Shown here piece by piece: positions 1 to 12,366 of a DNA stretch of 64,000 bases. A program made the position numbers and the translations under genes. Origin of the DNA: Bretschneidera sinensis (Eukaryota > Streptophyta > Magnoliopsida > Brassicales > Akaniaceae); assembly GCA_023935145.1 (NCBI GenBank), contig CM043705.1, forward strand, positions 23,049,290-23,113,289. The letters are read 5' to 3'. The notes under the pieces are model-generated. The model searched no databases and was not told the origin of the DNA. It saw nothing but the letters and a program-made list of their open reading frames with translations. The first letter of the stretch is position 1, and each line of letters begins with the position of its first letter.

Positions 1-167
1 TGTCTCTTTTTTATACTTTCCTTTTTGTATAGCCATATTTGTGTCTGCTTGAGCTAGTTTGTCTTCAATTGGGTTGCTAGGTTTTATTTGTGTCTGCTTG
101 AGCTGGCAATGATTTTGATATTGAAATTGCTTGTAAGAATTGTTTACTGTTGGATACAGGAGGTTTG

Positions 168-1375
168 TGTTGTGAGTTTTAAATTATTCGCAAGCGCACG
201 AGTCGTTTGCAGTATAGCGTTGTGCAAGTGCGAGGTCGAATCCACAGGGAATTGCGTTGTGAAAGTATATTTTCAATCTAAACTAACTCTATCTTAACCT
301 AGTTCCGAATTTCAGATGATAATTTGCAAAAGAAATTAAAATTAAACTAAATTGATTTTTAAAAACTAATAATTAAAACACTAAGGTTTCCAAATCCACC
401 CCACCGAAGTTAAGCATATATGTTCTAAAAATATAGCCTATCAAAACATTCCATGAATCCAGCTATAAGACAAAAAAAAAAAAAGAATATCCCAACTAAA
501 CCAAAAGCATCCAATGTATCCGCTCTCAACAAATCACAAAGGAAATCTAATTTAATCGAAAAGTATTTAATATATCCATCAGATGAAACACAAGGAATAT
601 CCAACAGACAATTTAAACTCAATCAATTATAAGATTAACTCAAATAATTGACAGAACATTTATACTAAAAATTATCAGATTTGTACAAGCAAATCTGAAC
701 TACTACGCCAAACAACGGCGGGGCTTTATCTTCAATCTTAGTTGAAGAGTCTAGCCACTCATAACTATGAAACTACAATTCATAATAAAAGTGCTAAACA
801 TTTAAACTAAAACAACTAAATGTAAAGAAATAAATAAATAACTTTACATGGGAGAAATTCCACTCGCTGACGGGCGACGCTTCCCCTCGTGGTGACAAAG
901 CCTTCGAGATCCACCAGAATGCTAGCGGACGTCCACCAGTAAACACCAAAGTGGCTCAGGAATTGTACATTAAAGATGAAGTGAAGAAGGGCTTATATAG
1001 GGAAATATCACAAGTGCAATATGCTTCCAATCCGATGTGGGATACTGCAGATTCTAGTTTTTGCTCTTTGACCTTTGTCTACTAAAACTGCCATAACTTT
1101 CTCTAGAAAAATTATTTTATTGATCCGTAAAATTCCCCATAAAATAGACATCAGGATCTTTCCAAGAATATATGGCTCATCTCGTGGTTCTTCCTGAATC
1201 AATACAGTTAAATCCTCAAAAATGGCTGATCTGCACGAGCAATTCTGGCAATTTAGTGAAACTTCTTTCCAAGCTTGTAAACCTGTAAAACAACGAAAAC
1301 AACTCAAAGTAACAAATTCCTAAGCTAAAAAATGTAAATTAAAGGGTCAAAATATGCAATATTTGGCACTCATCA
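168..1375 (-). repeat. Athila-like element, 3' LTR
   Basis: 1208 bp, begins TGTTGTGAG and ends ACTCATCA on the plus strand. It matches 8325-9530 almost base for base. Since the element lies on the minus strand, this is the downstream LTR. It contains no credible ORF. Confidence 0.93.
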
Positions 1376-1390
1376 AATACTCCCAAACTT
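1376..1390 (-). other. Polypurine tract of the Athila-like element
   Basis: Immediately inside the left LTR the minus strand reads a purine-rich run ending GTTTGGGAGTATT. Its position against the 3' LTR is where a plus-strand primer is expected in this family. Confidence 0.6.
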
Positions 1391-2676
1391 ACAATTTGCT
1401 AGTCCCTTAGCAAAACAAAATAATAAAAAAAAACCTAAATGAAAAACAAAGAACATAAAGATAAGTTCATCACTCATGGTATCCAAAAATTTAAGGAGCA
1501 CACATCACCATGATATTCATTCATGAGCAAGCTTAAAAAGATAAACCCATCTTCGCAATGAATAGAAAAGTTAAAATCTAATTACTTACAAAAGGCAGGT
1601 TAAGGCATCACAAGTCTGACACTGTGTAAAGTGAATTAGCATATAGAAATGAAGCTTCCAAGTGACTCCAATGTGTAAGGTCTCAATGTCTCAAGATTCA
1701 CCGAATTTCCTATCAAAATGAACGAAAAAGGCATAGTTTTTTATTTTATTTTATTTTATTTTTTTTAAGGCACAGCTATGTCTAGTTCCCTTAAGCTTTC
1801 TAATTGACCCATGTAGAGAGTGTTGAGTCAATGACTCCCAAACCAGATGGTTTTAGGGCATTAAGTGTAAAGACACCCCTAAGGACTTACTAACTTGAGT
1901 AAAAAAGGCTACGAAATTAAACTGGCCTTAATACTACCAAGCAAAATTCCACCTTTTGACGTGAACACTCATTGCTTACTGAGGCAAGAGGTCCAGTTAC
2001 TCAGCGGAAAGTTTATTTATGATAATAATTTTTATTTTTTTATTTTTTATGCTTTTCTATGCCCAAGAGTTCATCCAACAAGTCATCCAGTTTCAGTTAA
2101 GATAAGGAAAAATACACATTAAAATCACATGTCATACCTCACATAATTTGTGCTAATGTGCTCGTGTTAGATTATGTCAAACATGTGAATTATCAAATGC
2201 CTAAGGTAAGTAACTAAAATTTAAAATTTATCACCAGATCATGTGTTCAAAATGTTAAGCTCACCAATGACATCACATCACAGAAATTGTTTAGATCAAC
2301 CAAAATTTCACGATAACATGAACATGTATTTATCTCTACGACGAAAAGACAACAAATTAGGACAAAGTGTGTGATGTGTCTCCCATACCCCCAAACTTAA
2401 ATTACACATTGACCCCAATGTGTGACTAATATGGAATGAGCTGACCTGAGATACGGAGAACTAGTTGGACTGGTAAGGCTCATAGCATACCCCCAAACTT
2501 GAACTGAAGTACGCATTGTCCCTGAAAAATAAAAACTGGAAAACAAAAAATACTGGAAACAAACATTAATCATAAAAATGCGAAATAATAAATAAACAGA
2601 AAAGATAAGTTGTGGGGTGCCTCCCATGAGCGCTAAGTTTAAAGTCTTCAGCCAGACTCTCCCTAGAATACTACAC
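1391..2676 (-). other. Non-coding 3' region of the Athila-like element
   Basis: About 1.3 kb between integrase and the polypurine tract. Athila elements often carry an env-like ORF here, but none is visible on the minus strand. The sequence is AT-rich with short A and T runs. Confidence 0.6.
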
Positions 2677-5505
2677 TCAATCTGAATAACTAGGATCCTC
2701 CAACAGTATCGTCTCAATGTCTAGACTCCTCAACTCTAAGAATAGTTTTAGCCTCTGTCCATTTACCTTGAAAGTATTACCATTCTTAGGATCCTCAATC
2801 TCGATGGCCCCATGAGGAAAAACTGATCGAATAATGAATGGGCCTGACCATCGGGATTTGAGCTTGCCTGGAAAAAGATGCAGGCGCGAATTGTAAAGAA
2901 GAACTTTCTGACCCGGCTCAAAAGCTCGTCTCAAAATTTTTTGGTCATGAATCTTCTTCATTTGTGCTTTGTATGATCGGGCACACTCATATGCATCATT
3001 CCGCAGCTCCTTTAATTCATTGAGTTGGAGCTTCCGTTGTGAGCCAGCCTTGGAAAGATTGAAATTCAGTTGCTTGATAGCCCAATACGCACGATGCTCT
3101 AATTTAACCAGAAGGTGACATGCCTTTCCGTACACAATGTGATAGGGAGACATGCCAATTGGCGTCTTGAAGGCTGTCCGATATGCCCACAGTGCATCAG
3201 TCAATCGCAGAGACCAATCATTTCTATTAGGGTTCACAATCTTTTCCAAAATTTGTTTAATCTTGCGATTTGAAATTTCCACTTGACCACTCGTCTGTGG
3301 GTGATACAGGGTGGCAACTTTGTGCGTGATGAAATACTTCTTCATCAACTGCTCAAAGATCTTGTTGCAAAAGTGCTTACCTCCATCACTTATGATTGCT
3401 CGAGGCGTACCAAAACGAGCAAAAATAGTGTCTTTCAAGAACTGGACCACAACTCTGTGGTCATTGGTCTTGCACGTAACGGCCTCCACCCATTTGGACA
3501 GATAGTCCACAGCAACTGGAATGTATAAGTAGCCAAAGGAGTTTGGGAACGGTCCTATGAAATCAATGCCCCACACATCAAAAATCTCAACAATCAGAAT
3601 AGGGTTGAGGGGCATCATATTTCTCCTAGAAAGACTCCCTAGCTTTTGGCAACGCTCACAAGATACACAGTAGGTGTGAGAGTCCCGGAACAGCGTAGGC
3701 CAATAAAATCTATACTGCAAAATCTTCGCAGCGGTCTTTTTAGCACTAAAATGGCCTCCACATACATGATCATGACAAAAGGCGATGACATTAGATTGAT
3801 CATGCTCAGGAATACACCGTCTAATGATCTGATCAGGACAATACTTGAACAGGTAAGGATTGTCCCAGAAAAAGTGTTTTACCATGGCCAAAAATTTTGA
3901 TTTATCTTGCCTCCCCCAATGCAAGGGCATGTGTCCGGTGACAAGATAGTTCACTATGTCAGCAAACCATGGTGCGGGACTGTGAGCAATGTGCATCAAT
4001 TGCTCAACAGGAGAGGCGGCCTCAATGAATTCCACAATCAATCTAGACAAATGGTCCGCCACCACATTTTTCGAACCTTTCTTATCCCGAATCTCAATGT
4101 CGAACTCTTGAAGTAGCAAGATCCATCGAATAAGACGAGATTTAGCATTTTTTTTAGAGAAAAGATACTTCAATGCAGCATGGTCCGAGTAGATAATGAC
4201 TTTAGATCCTAACAAGTAGGATCTGAACTTGTCAAATGCAAAAACAACTGCAAGCAACTCCTTCTCAGTGGTAGAGTAATTGAGTTGTGCGTCGTTTAGA
4301 GTTCGACTTGCATAATAGATAGCATGGGGAAGTTTATCAACACGCTGCCCCAAAACAACTCCAACAACATAGTCTGATGCGTCACACATAATCTCAAAAG
4401 GCATACCCCAGTTGGGTGGCTGAATAATGGGTGTGGACGTCAGAATCTTCTTCAGATCCCCAAATGCTTTCTTACAATCCTCATCAAATAGAAATGGGGC
4501 ATCTTTCAGCAATAACTTGCACAAGGGCCTGGCGATCTTGCTGAAATTCTGGATAAATCGCCTATAGAAACCTGCATGGCCCAGAAAAGATCGAACCACT
4601 TTCACCATACGTAGGGGTGGAAGGTTGGAAATCAAATCCACCTTTGCTTTGTCGACCTCAATCCCTCGATGAGATACGACATGCCCCAGTACAATTCCTT
4701 GCTTGACCATAAAATGGCACTTCTCCCAATTAAGCACCAGGTTCTTCTCCTTGCACCGTACTAAAACCAAAGAGAGACGGTGCAGGCACTCCTCAAATGT
4801 TGAATCGAAGACAGAGAAGTCGTCCATGAAAATCTCCAAGAACCGCTCTACCATGTCAGAGAATATACTGACTATGCACCGCTGAAAAGTGGCGGGTGCA
4901 TTGCATAACCTAAAGGGCATGCGACGGTAGGCGAAAGTCCCAAAAGAACAGGTAAATATCGTCTTCTCCTGATCTTCGGGGTCCACGGGGACCTGGTTAT
5001 ATCCAGAATAACCATCCAAAAAGCAATAATACTCATGCCCAGCCAAACACTCCACCATCTGATCAATAAATGGAAGTGGAAAGTGATCCTTCCTTGTGGC
5101 AATGTTCAGCTTACGGTAGTCTATACACACTCTCCACCCAGACTGCACACGAGTTGGCACCAACTCGTCGTCCTTATTCTTTACTACCGTTAATCCAGCT
5201 CGCTTGGGCACGACATTAATGAAGCTCACCCACTTGCTATCAGAGATGGGATAAATGATCCCTGCATCTAACAGCTTAATAATCTCTGCCCTCACAACCT
5301 CTTGTATAGCAGGGTTGAGCCTTCTTTGTGGCTCCCTCGATGGCTTAGCATCTTCCTCCAAATGTATTATGTGCATCACTACCGAGGGACTGATTCCCTT
5401 AATATCCTCAATGGTCCAACCGATAGCTTCCTTGTGCTCTCTTAAAACATATAATAATTTCTTCTCTTGAGCCTCACCCAAATCTGAAGCTATTATCACA
5501 GGCAA
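2677..5505 (-). CDS. Pol polyprotein of Athila-like element: RT, RNase H, integrase
   Basis: An open frame of 942 codons. In order: reverse transcriptase with the palm motif [10 protein letters not shown] and an FMDD active site (YMDD variant); RNase H with the CDASD acid, an EKELLA segment and [10 protein letters not shown]; integrase with an HHCC zinc-binding region (H..GGHF, C..CERC) and a D,D,E triad at IDFIG, ISDGG and GQVE. It replicates the element through a DNA copy and inserts it. The listed start is not a real translation start: the protein would be cut from a gag-pol precursor, but a +1 shift near 5655 and upstream stops now separate it. The catalytic residues are present, so loss of function comes from upstream damage. 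Confidence 0.9.
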   Translation of the reverse strand: MPVIIASDLGEAQEKKLLYVLREHKEAIGWTIEDIKGISPSVVMHIIHLEEDAKPSREPQRRLNPAIQEVVRAEIIKLLDAGIIYPISDSKWVSFINVVPKRAGLTVVKNKDDELVPTRVQSGWRVCIDYRKLNIATRKDHFPLPFIDQMVECLAGHEYYCFLDGYSGYNQVPVDPEDQEKTIFTCSFGTFAYRRMPFRLCNAPATFQRCIVSIFSDMVERFLEIFMDDFSVFDSTFEECLHRLSLVLVRCKEKNLVLNWEKCHFMVKQGIVLGHVVSHRGIEVDKAKVDLISNLPPLRMVKVVRSFLGHAGFYRRFIQNFSKIARPLCKLLLKDAPFLFDEDCKKAFGDLKKILTSTPIIQPPNWGMPFEIMCDASDYVVGVVLGQRVDKLPHAIYYASRTLNDAQLNYSTTEKELLAVVFAFDKFRSYLLGSKVIIYSDHAALKYLFSKKNAKSRLIRWILLLQEFDIEIRDKKGSKNVVADHLSRLIVEFIEAASPVEQLMHIAHSPAPWFADIVNYLVTGHMPLHWGRQDKSKFLAMVKHFFWDNPYLFKYCPDQIIRRCIPEHDQSNVIAFCHDHVCGGHFSAKKTAAKILQYRFYWPTLFRDSHTYCVSCERCQKLGSLSRRNMMPLNPILIVEIFDVWGIDFIGPFPNSFGYLYIPVAVDYLSKWVEAVTCKTNDHRVVVQFLKDTIFARFGTPRAIISDGGKHFCNKIFEQLMKKYFITHKVATLYHPQTSGQVEISNRKIKQILEKIVNPNRNDWSLRLTDALWAYRTAFKTPIGMSPYHIVYGKACHLLVKLEHRAYWAIKQLNFNLSKAGSQRKLQLNELKELRNDAYECARSYKAQMKKIHDQKILRRAFEPGQKVLLYNSRLHLFPGKLKSRWSGPFIIRSVFPHGAIEIEDPKNGNTFKVNGQRLKLFLELRSLDIETILLEDPSYSD

Positions 5506-5799
5506 ACAATCTGCTAGACCCAGGAACTTATACTTAAGATTATCCGGTAAAGGCTTAAGTTCCTTATTTTGAGGTTCCGGTGCTACTGTCTCCTCCTCCT
5601 CATTGCTTTCTTAAGGATCAGACTCCAAAATGACATTTACTTCCTTCGAGTAACTTATCTAAGCCGAAGTCCTTTCCAAAGTGAGCAAAGCATGCCTCCA
5701 TGGGATCTTCAATGCTTGATTCATTCACAGCATCCTCAAGAATCTCCTCTATCAAGCATACATCTCTCACTTTATCCTATTCCAGTGGTTGCCTAGTGA

Positions 5800-6420
5800 T
5801 ATCAAAAATGTTCAACTCCGCTGTCATATTTCCGAAGGAGATCTTCATCACCCCTGTCCTACAGTTGATTAGGGCATTAGTCGTGGCTAAGAATGGTCAC
5901 CCTAGAATCACGAGTATTTGAATCCCTACATTCTGAACCGACTCTGTGTCAAGCACAATAAAATCCACCGAGAAATAGAACTTATCCACTTTTATCAAGA
6001 CGTCTTCAACTATCCCCCGTGGTCTTTTCACTGACCTGTCAGCCAATTGAAGCGTCGTGGATGTGGGCTTCAATTCTCCTAACCCCAACTGCACATAGAC
6101 TGAGTAGGGTAGAAGATTCACACTCGCCCCTAGATCCAAAAGGGCCCTCTCAATATGGCTAACTTCTATCGTGCAAGAAATGTTAGGACACCCTGGGTTC
6201 TTATACTTGATGGGTAGCTTGCACTGCAGGATTGAGCTGACCTGCTTGGTCAAAAATGCCTTATTTGGGACATTCGTCCTCCTCTTGATAGTGACCAAGT
6301 CCTTTAAAAACTTGGCATATGATGGCACTTGATGGATGACATCCAAAAATGGAATATTGATTTGAACTTACTTGAATACCTCCAGGATTTCCTCATACTT
6401 CCCTCATTTCTTCGGTGCCT
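5800..6420 (-). pseudogene. Protease region of Athila-like element
   Basis: The segment at 6346-5897 contains the retroviral-type aspartic protease signature LLDLGASVNLLPYS, with the active D-x-G, followed by a flap-like stretch (RPRGIVEDV). It is in the same frame as gag upstream but is bounded by in-frame stops at both ends. Several stops look like C-to-T changes of CAA, CAG or TGG codons. The frame shifts by one base before RT. Confidence 0.8.
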
Positions 6421-6639
6421 GTAGTCTATCGGGGTAAGGCGCTCTAGGTACAAATGACCTAGGAGGGTCCTTCTCAGTAGGTGTGGCTGTAGATGGCTCA
6501 GCATCTCTCTTCTCTGTGTTGCCACTCCCTTGCCCTTGCTGCATAGCAGGGCTCTCTTCCACTCGATTGTCCACTTGTCTCTCAGACCTTAGTGTGACAA
6601 TCGACTATACTTGTTCCTCTCCGTGCGTAGGAGTTGATG

Positions 6640-8146
6640 AACTCTCAACCATAAATTGTCATTTCAGGTTGGGCACGGGTTGACTGGGGAACTTTCCTTT
6701 CTCTCTCTCACCCAAGTGACTTGCAATTTGCCCTATTTGACTCTCCAGCTTGGCAATTGCTTGGGTGTTTACCACTGTTACACTCCTCACATCACTCATA
6801 TTTTGGCTAGTCGCCTTCATGAACTCCTTAAGAGTGTCCTCTAGCGATTGTGAAACTGGCGCTGGTGTTTGAGTGGGTGCTTGGTAAGCAGGTGAAGGTG
6901 CTGGATGGGCAGAACGACCATGATTTGGAATTTGTGGGGCAAATCCGGGAGGATATTGATTTTAAGCATAATGAGGGGCTCCTCCCTGATTCATTGGTTG
7001 GTTCTGCCTCCATGAAAAATTTGGGTGGTTCCGCCACCCTGGATTGTACGTCTTGGAGTACGATCCATTTGACTGCCTTTGAAAGTCATTGAAAGCATTT
7101 ACTTGTTCCATAGGATACTCGGCACAAGCCGGCATTGATGGGCAATTCTGTGCTAGATGCATGGGACTAGCACAGATGGAACAGCTTTTAACATTGAATG
7201 TGCTGGCAGCATTGATGGATTGGCTCACAGTGAGAGCGTCAATCTTCTTGGTGGGGGCATCTAACTTTATCCTCAAGTCAGCGTCCTCTCTGATCTCATA
7301 GATGCCTCCCCTCTTAGGAGCACGAATGGACTTATCTCGACAGCTTGAAAAATCCCACTGCTGCGAGTTTTCGGACAACTTGTCCAATGCCATATATGCT
7401 TCATCTCCTGTCAGACTCAAGAATGCCCTCCCATTCATAGACTCGATCATGCTACGGTTGGGTTGAGTCAACCCTTGGTAGAAGAATTGAACGAGTCTCC
7501 ACTTCTCATATCCATGTGGAGGGCATCTAATCAGTAACTCTTTAAAGCGCTCCCAGCTCTCAGAGAACTTCTAATCCTCATCCTGAGTGAAAGAGCTAAT
7601 CTCCTTTCGGTACTCATTCACTCTAGACATTGGGAAAAACTTATGATAAAATTTGCTCAGCAGGTTTTCCCAAGATGTAATAGACCCGGACGTGTTTGAA
7701 TCCAACCACGCCCTAGCTCTATCATGAAGAGAAAAAGGGAAGAGTCGAAGATGGACTGACTCCTCAGAGAAGTTCTGGAATTTAAATGTGGCACAAATGT
7801 CTTTGAACTTCTTCACATGGCTATAAGGATTTTCAAGATCTAAGCCATGGAATGAGGGTAAGAGTTGGATAACATGTGGCTTCAGGTCAAAGTGTGTGGC
7901 ATTGGTTGGTGGCAACACTATGCAAGAGGATGAGTTAGTCGCAATTGGTGCGAACAAATCCCTAAGGGATATAGTGGAGTCCACGTTCCAAGCTCTAGGT
8001 TGCTCTACATGTTCAGGATGATTAAAATTCTCTCCTATCTCAACAGTTTCTCTCTCAACTAGTGCTCTTTTCTGTCTCCTAAAAGTCTTTTCTAAGTCGG
8101 GATCTAAATGTGTCAAATCTAAGTTCAAGGATCTCCGACCAAGCAT
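6640..8146 (-). pseudogene. Gag of Athila-like element, interrupted by stops
   Basis: On the minus strand from 8146 the translation shows the plant Ty3 capsid domain (LLPSFHGLDLENPYSHV, then a DRARAWLDS motif), a stop at about 7571, and in the same frame a second block ending in one CCHC zinc knuckle (CSIC..MHLAQNC) near 7150-7190. A further stop lies at about 6962. Gag packages the element RNA into cytoplasmic particles. The frame is preserved over about 1.5 kb despite the stops, so this is a recently inactivated gene, not random sequence. Confidence 0.85.
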
Positions 8147-8300
8147 ACACCAACAAAAAACAATGAGATACTAATCAGCAGAAACAACAGAATAAAGCAA
8201 ACACACAACTCACAAATTTTTTTTTTTAATAAAAAATTGCTAACTAACTAGTAGAAAAATAAAATCAATTTAGACCAAAAATTTTCACAAACCAAACAAT

Positions 8301-8318
8301 TCCCCGGCAACAGCGCCA
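8301..8318 (-). other. tRNA-Asp-type primer binding site
   Basis: The plus strand here reads the 3' acceptor end of plant tRNA-Asp (tccccggcaacagcgcca, with one base different from the usual ending ACGGCGCCA). On the element strand this is the complement that would pair with the primer. It lies 6 nt inside the 5' LTR. Confidence 0.85.
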
Positions 8319-8324
8319 AAAACT

Positions 8325-9530
8325 TGTTGTGAGTTTTAAATTATTCGCAAGCGCACGAGTCGTTTGCAGTATAGCGTTGTGCAAGTGCGAGGTCGAATCC
8401 ACAGGGAATTGCGTTGTGAAAGTATATTTTCAATCTAAACTAACTCTATCTTAACCTAGTTCCGAATTTCAGATGATAATTTGCAAAAGAAATTAAAATT
8501 AAACTAAATTGATTTTTAAAAACTAATAATTAAAACACTAAGGTTTCCAAATCCACCCCACCAAAGTTAAGCATATATGTTCTAAAAATATAACCTATCA
8601 AAACATTCCATGAATCCAACTATAAGACAAAAAAACAAAGAATATCCCAACTAAACCAAAAGCATCCAATGTATCCGCTCTCAACAAATCACAAAGGAAA
8701 TCCAATTTAATCGAAAAGCATTCAATGTATCCATCAGATGAAACACAAGGAATATCCAACAGACAATTTAAACTCAATCAATTATAAGATTAACTCAAAT
8801 AATTGACAGAACATTTATACTAAAAATTGTCAGATTTATGCAAGCAAATCTGAACTACTACGCCAAACAACGGCGGGGCTTCATCTTCAACCTTAGCTGA
8901 AGAGTCTAACCACTCATAACTATGAAACTACAATTCATAATGAAAGTGCTAAACATTTAAACTAAAACAACTAAATGTAAAGAAATAAATAAATAACTTT
9001 ACATGGGAGAAATTCCACTCGCTGACGGGCGGCGCTTCCCTTCGTGGTGACAAAGCCTTCGAGATCCACCAGAATGCTAGCGGACGTCCACCGGTAAACA
9101 CCAAAGTGGCTTAGGAATTGTACATTAAAGATGAAGTGAAGAAGGGCTTATATAGGAAAATATCACAAGTGCAATATGTTTCCAATCCGACGTGGGATAC
9201 TGCAGATTCCAGTTTTTGCTCTTTGACCTTTGTCTACTAAAACTGCCATAACTTTCTCTAGAAAAATCATTTTATTGATCCATAAAATTCCACAGAAAAT
9301 AGACATCGGGATCTTTCTAAGAATATATGGCTCATCTCGTGGTTCTTCCTGAATCAATACGGTTAAATCCTAAAAAATGATTGATCTGCACGAGCAATTC
9401 TGGCAATTTAGTGAAACTTCTTTCCAAGCTTGTAAACCTGTAAAGCAACGAAAACAACTCAAAGTAACAAATTCTTAAGCTAACAAATGTAAATTAAAGG
9501 GCCAAAATATGCAATATTTGGCACTCATCA
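8325..9530 (-). repeat. Athila-like element, 5' LTR
   Basis: 1206 bp, begins TGTTGTGAG and ends ACTCATCA on the plus strand; near-identical partner of 168-1375. Followed by the target duplication gtttg. On the element strand this copy is upstream and would carry the promoter. Confidence 0.93.
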
Positions 9531-9535
9531 GTTTG

Positions 9536-10040
9536 TAATTGATGTTCTTGAAAATCTTCTGTTTTCTTACTGAAAAATCCATTTGTTTTTGCTCTTTTGG
9601 GGGGTTTTGGAAAGCTGGGAAGCTTTGGTATTGCTGGTAAGGTCTCAGAAACACCATTTAGTTTTGCTAAATGAGAGAATGATGTCACATAAAATCTATA
9701 AATTACAACTTCTAATATCGGTAGTGATTTTTTTATTTTCATAGTTTGAGTAAAGCAAACTGTTTCTTCAGTGATTTTTTGTTTCTTTATTGGCGTGCTC
9801 CATTGAAGGGAGAACTTTTTTATCTACGACAAAATGACTTTAGTTTGACAAAGGTGTAATATAAACATAGCGACACAAGATACACACCAAAATTTTAGAA
9901 TTTTGTACCAACTATGAAGTCTAAAGAACAGTGTGAATGAAATCAATAACTAGAGTTAGTAAAAATGGCAAATAAATCCAACAATTTAAGAGAAAAAGCA
10001 TCTACTATCATTACTGGAAATTGTTGGTGAGTTTTTAAGT
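9536..10040 (-). other. Host sequence beside the Athila insertion; probable intron
   Basis: This joins to 1-162 once the element is removed. On the minus strand a proline-rich open stretch (for example LPAIPKLPSFPKPPK) runs through 9742-9536 and, across the restored empty site, continues a few codons to a stop. I do not recognise a protein in it. It may be intron of the phytocyanin-like gene that starts at 10185, or part of an unknown exon. Confidence 0.4.
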
Positions 10041-10185
10041 ACTTACTTATAGAATCTCCTACATGAACACTGGGGTCTTTCCACATTGAACCACCATCTA
10101 CTAATATTGTAGTGGAGAGAGATGGTTGAAGGAGTAGAGAGACAAGAGAGAGGAAGAAGAACATGAGCATGGAGAAAATCTTCAT
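10041..10185 (-). CDS. Exon 1 of a phytocyanin-like (cupredoxin) gene, partial
   Basis: From an ATG at 10185 the minus strand encodes a hydrophobic signal peptide of about 25 residues (MKIFSMLMFFFLSLVSLL), then TTILVDG..W..P.VHVGDSI, which resembles the first strands of the plant plastocyanin-like domain of secreted copper proteins. A good donor (A|GTAAGT) follows GDSI at about 10040, where phytocyanin genes usually have their intron. The copper ligands would be in exon 2. I find no exon 2 in 10040-9536 or 162-1, so it lies beyond the window or is lost. If real, the Athila-like element has entered the intron. It could also be an exon fragment. Confidence 0.45.
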
Positions 10186-10199
10186 GAACTGCTACTCTT

Positions 10200-12227
10200 T
10201 TGTTCTTTGTGACTTTGAAAGAAAAGGAAGGAAATAGTATATTAGAGAGCTTATAAACAGAAAGGAACCTTCTTAATTTTATTTCTGCCTTCACTCTGTC
10301 AGTCACTGGGAAAGAAAAGAGGGGTTGTGCTTATAAAATTTGAAAAAGAAATATTCTAAAATTACTCTGATAGAGAGAGTACTGTTATGACTTCATCCTA
10401 ACAAAATTAGAATTTTTAGTTTTGATTTACTTGTATAACTGTCAAAATAACCTTATGTATGTTGAATGAACCATTTATTGATGGATTTATTGGTTACATT
10501 GATATATTTTCAGTGGTTGTGCTAGTCTCCAGCCTAGAATTTATAAGCACTTAATTAGTTGTTTAACAGAGAAGATTAATTTTTTTTTAGTTTTCAATCT
10601 GGTTACCAGTTTTTTGCTTATGTGCTGAATTTTACCCGAATCTTTTCTATAGAAGTAAAATGAAGCAATAGGTAAAGATGTGATAAGTTGCTAATTGTTG
10701 ATTATGTGTCTACTAAATTGCTTTAAGTGGCTTTAGTACGACTGTGTCATATTTTGGGGTTATTGTAAATTCTTTGCTTAGTGATGCTTATTCATAGGTC
10801 CTAATGTTAGGTGAGATTCCATGAATAATGAATTTGTTAGTAATGACCTTTAGAAGTAAACTTGGTTTATGCCTGGCTCCAGATGATCGTACCATTACCT
10901 AAGTTGAAGTTGCAGAAGGAATCTGTAGAATGGGGTTATCTGCTAATTCGAGGGGATACTGTCCTAGAGTATAAATACTTTTTTTTTTGTTTTTTTTTGT
11001 TGTGATAATTGGTTAGATTGTTGGACTGCCTAGTTGGAGCTTTCACTCCTATTGGAGTCCTGGTGTTTTTGGAAATTTATTCTTTGGCTGGTAACTGTAA
11101 GATTAGCCTTGTTTGAACTTCAAGGATATGTATTTCCTTTTGGAACTTATATTTTCTTTTGTTGAGTTTGCTTTTAACTCGATTAGGGTAAAACTGTAGT
11201 ATACTATTTTTGCTAGGGATATTCTACTAGTTAATTTGCAAGTAAATATTTGACATAATAGCATTTTTCTAAGTGTTTAGTCTGTGATAGTTGTCTGGAA
11301 TCATGAACTTCTCACAGTTCCAACATATGATGGATTGCAATTGACTAGTGAAGTTTTTGGGGCTTAGTAACCTCCTATACAATGAATGCTAGGAGTGTTT
11401 TAATTCGCTACAATTTAGTAATGAGAAGCTTTCAGTGAAATTCTTTTGATGTTTCATCATCTTATTCTAGAAATTCCTAAAATATCTACTTGGTAAGTAT
11501 TCTATCTTCCTTGAATGTTCAGAAGGGTGCTTCAGACAGTTGAAACTAGATGGGCTTTGCTTCACTTGTTTTACAATCTCAATAGCCTTAGTTGAGCAAC
11601 TAAACTGGTTTTTATCAGACCAAATAAGACTTTATAGTTTATAAAGCAGAGATCTTTGAAGTCACAGCTCAAGCATCAGCCTCAATAGGATGAAGATATA
11701 ATATTAGGGGGTTAGAATGTGGAAGGCCAATTGTGAGAGTTATAAGTTGTGAATGACAATTTAATATATGGTATTCATGTTAATCTTTGTCGGTAAGATT
11801 TAGTTAATTTAACATCCTTATTTGTGTTAATTTAGTTAATTTAACGAATTATGTTTTTTTTCTTAGGAATATATTTCACATATTGATATATTATTTGACT
11901 TATAGGATGTGAGGATGACAAACCAACCAAATTGGGCAGTTGAGGCAAACCTGTTTGAAGGAAGAATTAGGCCGTTCATTTCTATTTTATCAATTTATCA
12001 AAGTTGTATTTGATCAATGAATATTGTATCTTAAAGTTTTCCTCAACTATCTTATTTTTAAAAAGAAAAGTATGTCATCTTTCAGATATTGAACAAACTT
12101 GAATATTGTATTTCATGGGTTAGTTGTTCAAATTTTATCAAATTGTAAAAGTTGTATTGTATTTTTTATTTTTATTTTTAAGAATTTATTTAACAAACAA
12201 ACATGACATGACCAGGGGAAGAGTGTT
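10200..12227. other. Intergenic region, nothing recognised apart from a weak TATA
   Basis: About 2 kb of AT-rich sequence without credible ORFs on either strand. A TATA-like TTTATAAGC on the minus strand near 10246-10255 could serve the phytocyanin-like exon. Further right, simple T-rich tracts and no repeat structure that I can define. Confidence 0.5.
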
Positions 12228-12232
12228 GTCAT

Positions 12233-12302
12233 TGTTGACCCTCACTCGTATTTTAATGATGACCAAACACAACTGTTATTATACTAAGTGTAGTAAGCAA
12301 CA
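12233..12302 (+). repeat. Remnant of Sirevirus 5' LTR (first 70 bp)
   Basis: Matches the first 70 or so bases of the LTR at 19036 with a few substitutions and one 4-bp gap, then homology stops abruptly at AGTAAGCAACA. What follows belongs to gag, so an internal deletion of more than 1 kb removed the rest of the LTR, the primer site and the gag start. Confidence 0.85.
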
Positions 12303-12366
12303 CTTAGTATTTTTCGAATTTATTTAAGAATTTATACTAAGAGAGGTATTATCTCTCTCTAAAGAG

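Larger units (their letters stand above)
163..9535 (-). mobile_element. Athila-like Ty3/gypsy LTR retrotransposon, nearly full length
   Basis: The element has two LTRs (168-1375 and 8325-9530) flanked by an exact 5-bp target duplication, gtttg at 163-167 and 9531-9535. The order on the minus strand is LTR, tRNA-Asp-type primer site, gag with a CCHC knuckle, protease, RT, RNase H, integrase, polypurine tract, LTR. This order and the Asp primer site are typical of the Athila/Tat branch of Ty3 elements. No env-like ORF is seen between integrase and the 3' LTR. By eye the LTRs differ at about 38 of 1206 positions, mostly transitions, so insertion is fairly recent but not current. Gag and protease carry in-frame stops; the RT-to-integrase frame is open. 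Confidence 0.93.

Noticed and set aside
3283..4116. Several plus-strand ORFs opposite Athila pol
   Set aside because: They are on the opposite strand of a clear pol frame and show no domains.
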